This document shows, piece by piece, positions 5,835 to 7,922 of a stretch of 7,922 nucleotides of DNA. The notes beneath the pieces are model-generated. The model was not told where the DNA came from, did not search any database, and saw only the letters and a program-made list of their open reading frames with translations. The stretch comes from an uncultured Bacteroidota bacterium. GTDB lineage: Bacteria > Bacteroidota > Bacteroidia > Chitinophagales > Chitinophagaceae. The position numbers were made by a program, and so were the translations under genes. Location: positions 1 to 7,922 of the forward strand of contig CAIJZG010000219.1 in the NCBI GenBank assembly GCA_903825065.1. The letters are read 5' to 3'. How positions within the stretch are numbered: the first letter of the stretch is position 1; each line of letters starts with the position of its first letter.

Positions 5835-6827
5835 ATGAAAAAATTATTACAATATTTATTCGAACACAAAACACTAAGTCGCGAAAAAGCGAAAGAAGTA
5901 TTGATTAATATTTCTAATAGTCAATTCAATGATACTGAAGTGGCTGCTTTCATCACCGTTTTTTTAATGCGTAGTATTACTATTGAGGAGCTGCAAGGTT
6001 TTTGTGATGCTTTACTGGAATTATGTATTAAAGTGAATATGAAAGGCCAGGAAGTATTAGACATTGTAGGAACTGGAGGTGATGGAAAAAATACTTTTAA
6101 TGTTTCTACACTTTCTTGTTTTATCGTGGCTGGAGCTGGACATAAAGTTGCTAAACACGGGAACTATGGGGCTAGTTCTATAAGTGGTGCTTCGAATGTA
6201 ATGGAGCAGTTGGGTTATAAACATAAAAATAATAATGACCTCTTATTAAAAGAATTGGAAGCAGCAAATATTTGTTTCTTGCATGCACCTTTATTTCATC
6301 CAGCGTTGAAGTCGGTTGGCCCTATTCGTAAAAATTTAGGTTTACGTAATTTCTTTAATATGCTTGGTCCCATGGTAAATCCGGCTTCACCGGCCTTTCA
6401 ATTAGTGGGTGTTTATAATTTGGAAATGGCCAGGATCTATAATTATTTGTTACAGCAAACGGGTAAAGCATTTACAATTATTCACAGCTTGGATGGATAT
6501 GATGAGATTTCACTTACCAGCGATACCAAAGTAATAACGAATAAAGGTGAAAAGGTTTATACGCCAGAGGAATTAGGAAAACGTATGGTAAGTGCAGAAG
6601 ATATTCATGGTGGCAATACCGTGGAAGAAGCTTGTAAAATATTTACAAAAATTATTAAGGGAGATGGTACCTGGGCGCAAAATGCAGTGGTATTGGCTAA
6701 TGCAGCGATGGCATTAAATTGTACTGGGAAATTTGCATCCTATGAAGAAGCGTATAATGCAGCAGTCGAAAGTTTAGATAGTGGAAAAGCGTATCAATCA
6801 TTACAAAATTTAATAGCATTACAATAG
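5835..6827 (+). CDS. trpD: Anthranilate phosphoribosyltransferase
   Basis: Transfers the phosphoribosyl group from PRPP to anthranilate, giving N-(5-phosphoribosyl)anthranilate, the second step of the tryptophan branch. The 330 residues match the usual ~340 of the stand-alone enzyme. The N-terminal helical domain is followed by the PRPP loop DIVGTGGDGKNTFNVST (76-92), KHGN (107-110) with the downstream SSISGASNVMEQLG (114-127), the anthranilate/PRPP site HPALKSVGPIRKNLGLRNFF (155-174, Arg165), NMLGPMVNP (175-183) and the Mg-binding DE pair in GYDEISLTS (221-229). The KHGN motif continues as YGASSIS, not the RAxSxxS common elsewhere; other core residues are kept, so I take this as clade variation. 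The gene sits 4 nt after trpG, and its TAG directly abuts the ATG of trpC, suggesting translational coupling. Confidence 0.97.
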   Translation: MKKLLQYLFEHKTLSREKAKEVLINISNSQFNDTEVAAFITVFLMRSITIEELQGFCDALLELCIKVNMKGQEVLDIVGTGGDGKNTFNVSTLSCFIVAGAGHKVAKHGNYGASSISGASNVMEQLGYKHKNNNDLLLKELEAANICFLHAPLFHPALKSVGPIRKNLGLRNFFNMLGPMVNPASPAFQLVGVYNLEMARIYNYLLQQTGKAFTIIHSLDGYDEISLTSDTKVITNKGEKVYTPEELGKRMVSAEDIHGGNTVEEACKIFTKIIKGDGTWAQNAVVLANAAMALNCTGKFASYEEAYNAAVESLDSGKAYQSLQNLIALQ

Positions 6828-7610
6828 ATGAATATTCTTGATAAAATAGTTGAACAGAAGATATTAGAAGTTGCAGATCGAAAACAAAAAAAGTCTATCA
6901 CTCAACTTAAAGAGGAAACTTTATTTGAGCGCGAGACTTTTTCTGTAACTGCTTTCCTGAACGATCCAGAAAGGACCGGCATTATTGCAGAATTTAAAAG
7001 AAAGTCGCCCTCAAAAGGAATCATTAATGGAATAGCAGATGTGGTGGAAGTTACAGGAGCTTATTCAAAGCAGGCGAGTGCTGTATCCGTATTAACGGAC
7101 TATGATTTTTTTGGTGGTACTCCTGCCGACTTAATCGCTGCAAGAGTTCATGATATCCCAATTTTACGCAAGGATTTTATCATCGATGCTTATCAGGTGT
7201 ATGAAGCAAAAGCCATGGGTGCCGATCTGATTTTGTTAATTGCGTCTTGCTTAAGCATTGCAGAAGTTCAATCATTTGCGAGGTTGGCAAAAAGTTTGGG
7301 ATTAGAAGTTTTATTAGAGATACATGATGAATCAGAATTAGCACATATCTGTGAGGAAGTGGATTTAGTAGGAGTGAACAACCGTAATTTGAAGACTTTT
7401 GAAGTGAGTATTCAAACTTCTCTCAATCTTATTAACAAAATACCATCTAATAAGTTAGCTATTGCAGAAAGTGGCATTAGTGATGTAAATACAATTGTAA
7501 CTTTGCGAAATGCCGGTTTTAAGGGTTTTTTGATCGGTGAGAATTTTATGAAAGAAGCCGATCCTTCGATTGCTTTTGCTGATTTTGTAAATCAACTAAA
7601 AGCGAAATAA
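6828..7610 (+). CDS. trpC: Indole-3-glycerol-phosphate synthase
   Basis: Stand-alone (beta/alpha)8-barrel enzyme of 260 residues that cyclises and decarboxylates CdRP to indole-3-glycerol phosphate. Visible signatures are the N-terminal NILDKIVEQK (2-11), IIAEFKRKSPSKG (52-64, with Glu55 and Lys57), SVLTDYDFFGGT (87-98), ILRKDFIIDAYQVYEAKAMG (112-131, general acid Lys115), LEVLLEIHDESEL (159-171, Glu164), VGVNNRNLKTFEV (181-193, Asn184 and Arg186), AIAESGI (211-217, Glu214 and Ser215) and the phosphate-binding GFLIGENFM (233-241). All residues corresponding to the known catalytic set of the family appear intact. It is not fused to TrpF, unlike the E. coli TrpCF protein. It starts directly on the trpD stop and is followed by trpF after a single base. 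Confidence 0.97.
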   Translation: MNILDKIVEQKILEVADRKQKKSITQLKEETLFERETFSVTAFLNDPERTGIIAEFKRKSPSKGIINGIADVVEVTGAYSKQASAVSVLTDYDFFGGTPADLIAARVHDIPILRKDFIIDAYQVYEAKAMGADLILLIASCLSIAEVQSFARLAKSLGLEVLLEIHDESELAHICEEVDLVGVNNRNLKTFEVSIQTSLNLINKIPSNKLAIAESGISDVNTIVTLRNAGFKGFLIGENFMKEADPSIAFADFVNQLKAK

Positions 7611-7611
7611 T

Positions 7612-7922
7612 ATGCGTATTAAGGTTTGCGGTATCACTAGACCTGAACAAGTTATACAACTCGATGAAATGGGTGTTGAGTTTGCAGGGTTCATTTTTTA
7701 CCCCAAATCGCCCCGATATGTTTTTTCTCATATGAGTAAAGAACAGTTGAAAAAAATAAAAGGGCAACAGATTAATAAGGTAGGGGTATTTGTAAATAAG
7801 CCTGCAGAAGAAGTGCTTCAAATGGTAGATGCTTGTGGTTTGTATCTGGTGCAATTACATGGTGATGAATCGCCAAGGTATTGCGAGAAGATTTCTAACT
7901 ACGTTACCGTTGTAAAAGCATA
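7612..7922 (+). CDS. trpF: Phosphoribosylanthranilate isomerase, 3'-truncated
   Basis: The first 103 codons are present; the frame is still open at the window end. TrpF carries out the Amadori rearrangement of phosphoribosyl-anthranilate to CdRP, the step before TrpC. The N-terminus MRIKVCGITRPEQ carries the signature KVCGIT with catalytic Cys6. GFIFYPKSPRYV is the family's second motif, and KVGVFVN and LVQLHGDESP are the following barrel strands. A full-length protein would be about 200-210 residues, so roughly half is missing at the window edge. ATG 7612 is one base past the trpC stop, which fixes the start and indicates co-transcription. An opposite-strand frame crossing this region (7546-7854) is only a shadow. 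trpB and trpA are expected to follow, but are not seen. Confidence 0.95.
   Translation, partial: MRIKVCGITRPEQVIQLDEMGVEFAGFIFYPKSPRYVFSHMSKEQLKKIKGQQINKVGVFVNKPAEEVLQMVDACGLYLVQLHGDESPRYCEKISNYVTVVKA

Noticed and set aside
7546..7854. A 102-codon minus-strand frame over the trpC end and trpF start
   Set aside because: The + strand there encodes clear TrpC and TrpF motifs, so the opposite frame is a shadow.
1..7922. Mobile elements, CRISPR arrays, tRNA or rRNA genes
   Set aside because: No transposase, integrase, spaced repeats, inverted terminal repeats or RNA gene signatures were seen; the window is almost entirely coding.

Overview
The window looks like chromosomal DNA of a member of the Bacteroidota, possibly a Chitinophagaceae or Sphingobacteriales relative. 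The reasons are the AT-rich composition, A-rich sequence instead of Shine-Dalgarno motifs before most starts, a good match to the Bacteroidota-type promoter (TTTG, about 20 nt, then a TAnnTTTG-like box), a fused HisB, and the gene order trpE-G-D-C-F. The family assignment is inference. All genes lie on the + strand.

Left part (1-3589): the 3' end of a histidine operon. It holds the C-terminal two thirds of hisC, then two exported redox proteins, then the bifunctional hisB. The redox proteins are a sorbosone/glucose dehydrogenase-like beta-propeller of the PQQ-dependent type and a single-haem c-type cytochrome. They sit in the operon with almost no spacing and no convincing promoter of their own, although nothing known connects them to histidine synthesis.

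Middle (3590-3793): a 204-bp regulatory gap. It contains a Bacteroidota-type promoter, a 19-codon leader peptide with three consecutive Trp codons (missed by ordinary ORF calling because it is so short), mutually exclusive RNA pairings, and a strong intrinsic terminator just before trpE. Together these look like a complete ribosome-mediated tryptophan attenuator. The leader start lies almost on top of the predicted transcription start. No separate his terminator is visible, so the attenuator may also stop his read-through.

Right part (3794-7922): the trp operon in the order trpE, trpG, trpD, trpC, trpF. The genes are tightly packed (30, 4, 0 and 1 nt gaps) and trpF is cut by the window end. 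The enzymes take chorismate through anthranilate, phosphoribosyl-anthranilate and CdRP towards indole-glycerol phosphate; trpB and trpA would be expected downstream. The best candidates for something undescribed are the trp attenuator and the redox pair inserted between hisC and hisB.
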